From: Sphingobium cupriresistens
Lineage (GTDB): Bacteria > Pseudomonadota > Alphaproteobacteria > Sphingomonadales > Sphingomonadaceae
DNA: 64,000 nucleotides
NCBI RefSeq assembly: GCF_004152865.1
Contig: NZ_SEOO01000011.1
Coordinates: forward strand, 1-64,000
Reading direction: 5' to 3'
A program made the translations under genes and the position numbers. The notes under the pieces are model-generated. The model saw only the letters and a list, made by a program, of their open reading frames with translations, was not told the origin of the DNA and searched no databases. This document shows, piece after piece, positions 63,970 to 64,000 of this stretch; positions within the stretch are counted from its first letter, which is position 1; every line of letters begins with the position of its first letter.

Positions 63970-64000
63970 AGAAACTCCCTGAACGCCTGGGCGGCAGGCC

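Noticed and set aside
1..64000. CRISPR array, prophage, integrative element or secondary metabolite cluster
   Set aside because: No regularly spaced repeats, integrase, phage structural, transposase or assembly-line genes are seen; gene content is mostly housekeeping.

Overview
The window is a chromosomal stretch from a high-GC alphaproteobacterium, most likely a sphingomonad (Sphingobium or Sphingomonas type). That placement rests on overall protein character: GatCAB, an adrenodoxin-type ferredoxin, an alphaproteobacterial S4, the FecI/FecR/TonB receptor set, and dispersed TTCGxCCTGAGC...GTCGAA hairpins. The genus is inference. Coding density is very high and no gene-free gap exceeds 300 bases. 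I see no prophage, insertion sequence, integrase or CRISPR array.

Layout. 1-11.9 kb: a family 61 glycosyltransferase with a damaged 5' end, a glutathione S-transferase, malate synthase G (glcB) divergent from a LysR regulator, malic enzyme (maeB), an L,D-transpeptidase, two transporters (EamA, MFS), an Asp/Asn beta-hydroxylase-like protein and a YitT membrane protein. 11.9-19.1 kb: a palindromic element, a lipoprotein, hisI, tRNA-His, rlpA, hup, lon, ebfC-dnaX and the SRP RNA. 19.2-25.5 kb: a class A beta-lactamase, ferredoxin and two tandem cysteine desulfurases, all coupled by overlaps or short gaps, then an alpha/beta hydrolase, an HPP/CBS membrane protein and small proteins. 25.6-30.5 kb: rpiB-glyA-nrdR, a repeat-flanked GIY-YIG nuclease ORF running in frame into a TrmJ methyltransferase, chorismate mutase, rpsD and a peptidase remnant. 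30.5-36.1 kb: M28 peptidase, the agmatine-to-putrescine genes aguA-aguB, folK, tRNA-Lys and a Nudix hydrolase.

36.1-45.4 kb is one complete glycogen operon on the minus strand, glgP-glgB-glgC-glgA-glgX: ADP-glucose formation, polymerisation, branching, phosphorolysis and debranching. 45.5-54.1 kb holds a serine hydrolase and then a plus-strand cell-surface signalling set (FecI-type sigma factor, FecR, STN-domain TonB receptor) followed by a large autotransporter. 54.2-60.8 kb holds gatC-gatA-(membrane protein)-gatB, a DUF3089 hydrolase, ruvX and a Rap1a/Tai-like protein. 60.9-64 kb holds a MerR regulator divergent from a glutaredoxin-MauE membrane protein across a mercury-type operator, then a large L,D-transpeptidase and a small lipoprotein.

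The most unusual structure is at 28.0-28.4 kb. A GIY-YIG nuclease gene sits between two inverted copies of a 48-49 bp hairpin repeat. The left copy supplies its ribosome binding site and the right copy is translated as a linker into TrmJ. A second, unrelated palindrome family has a copy translated in frame inside a cysteine desulfurase.
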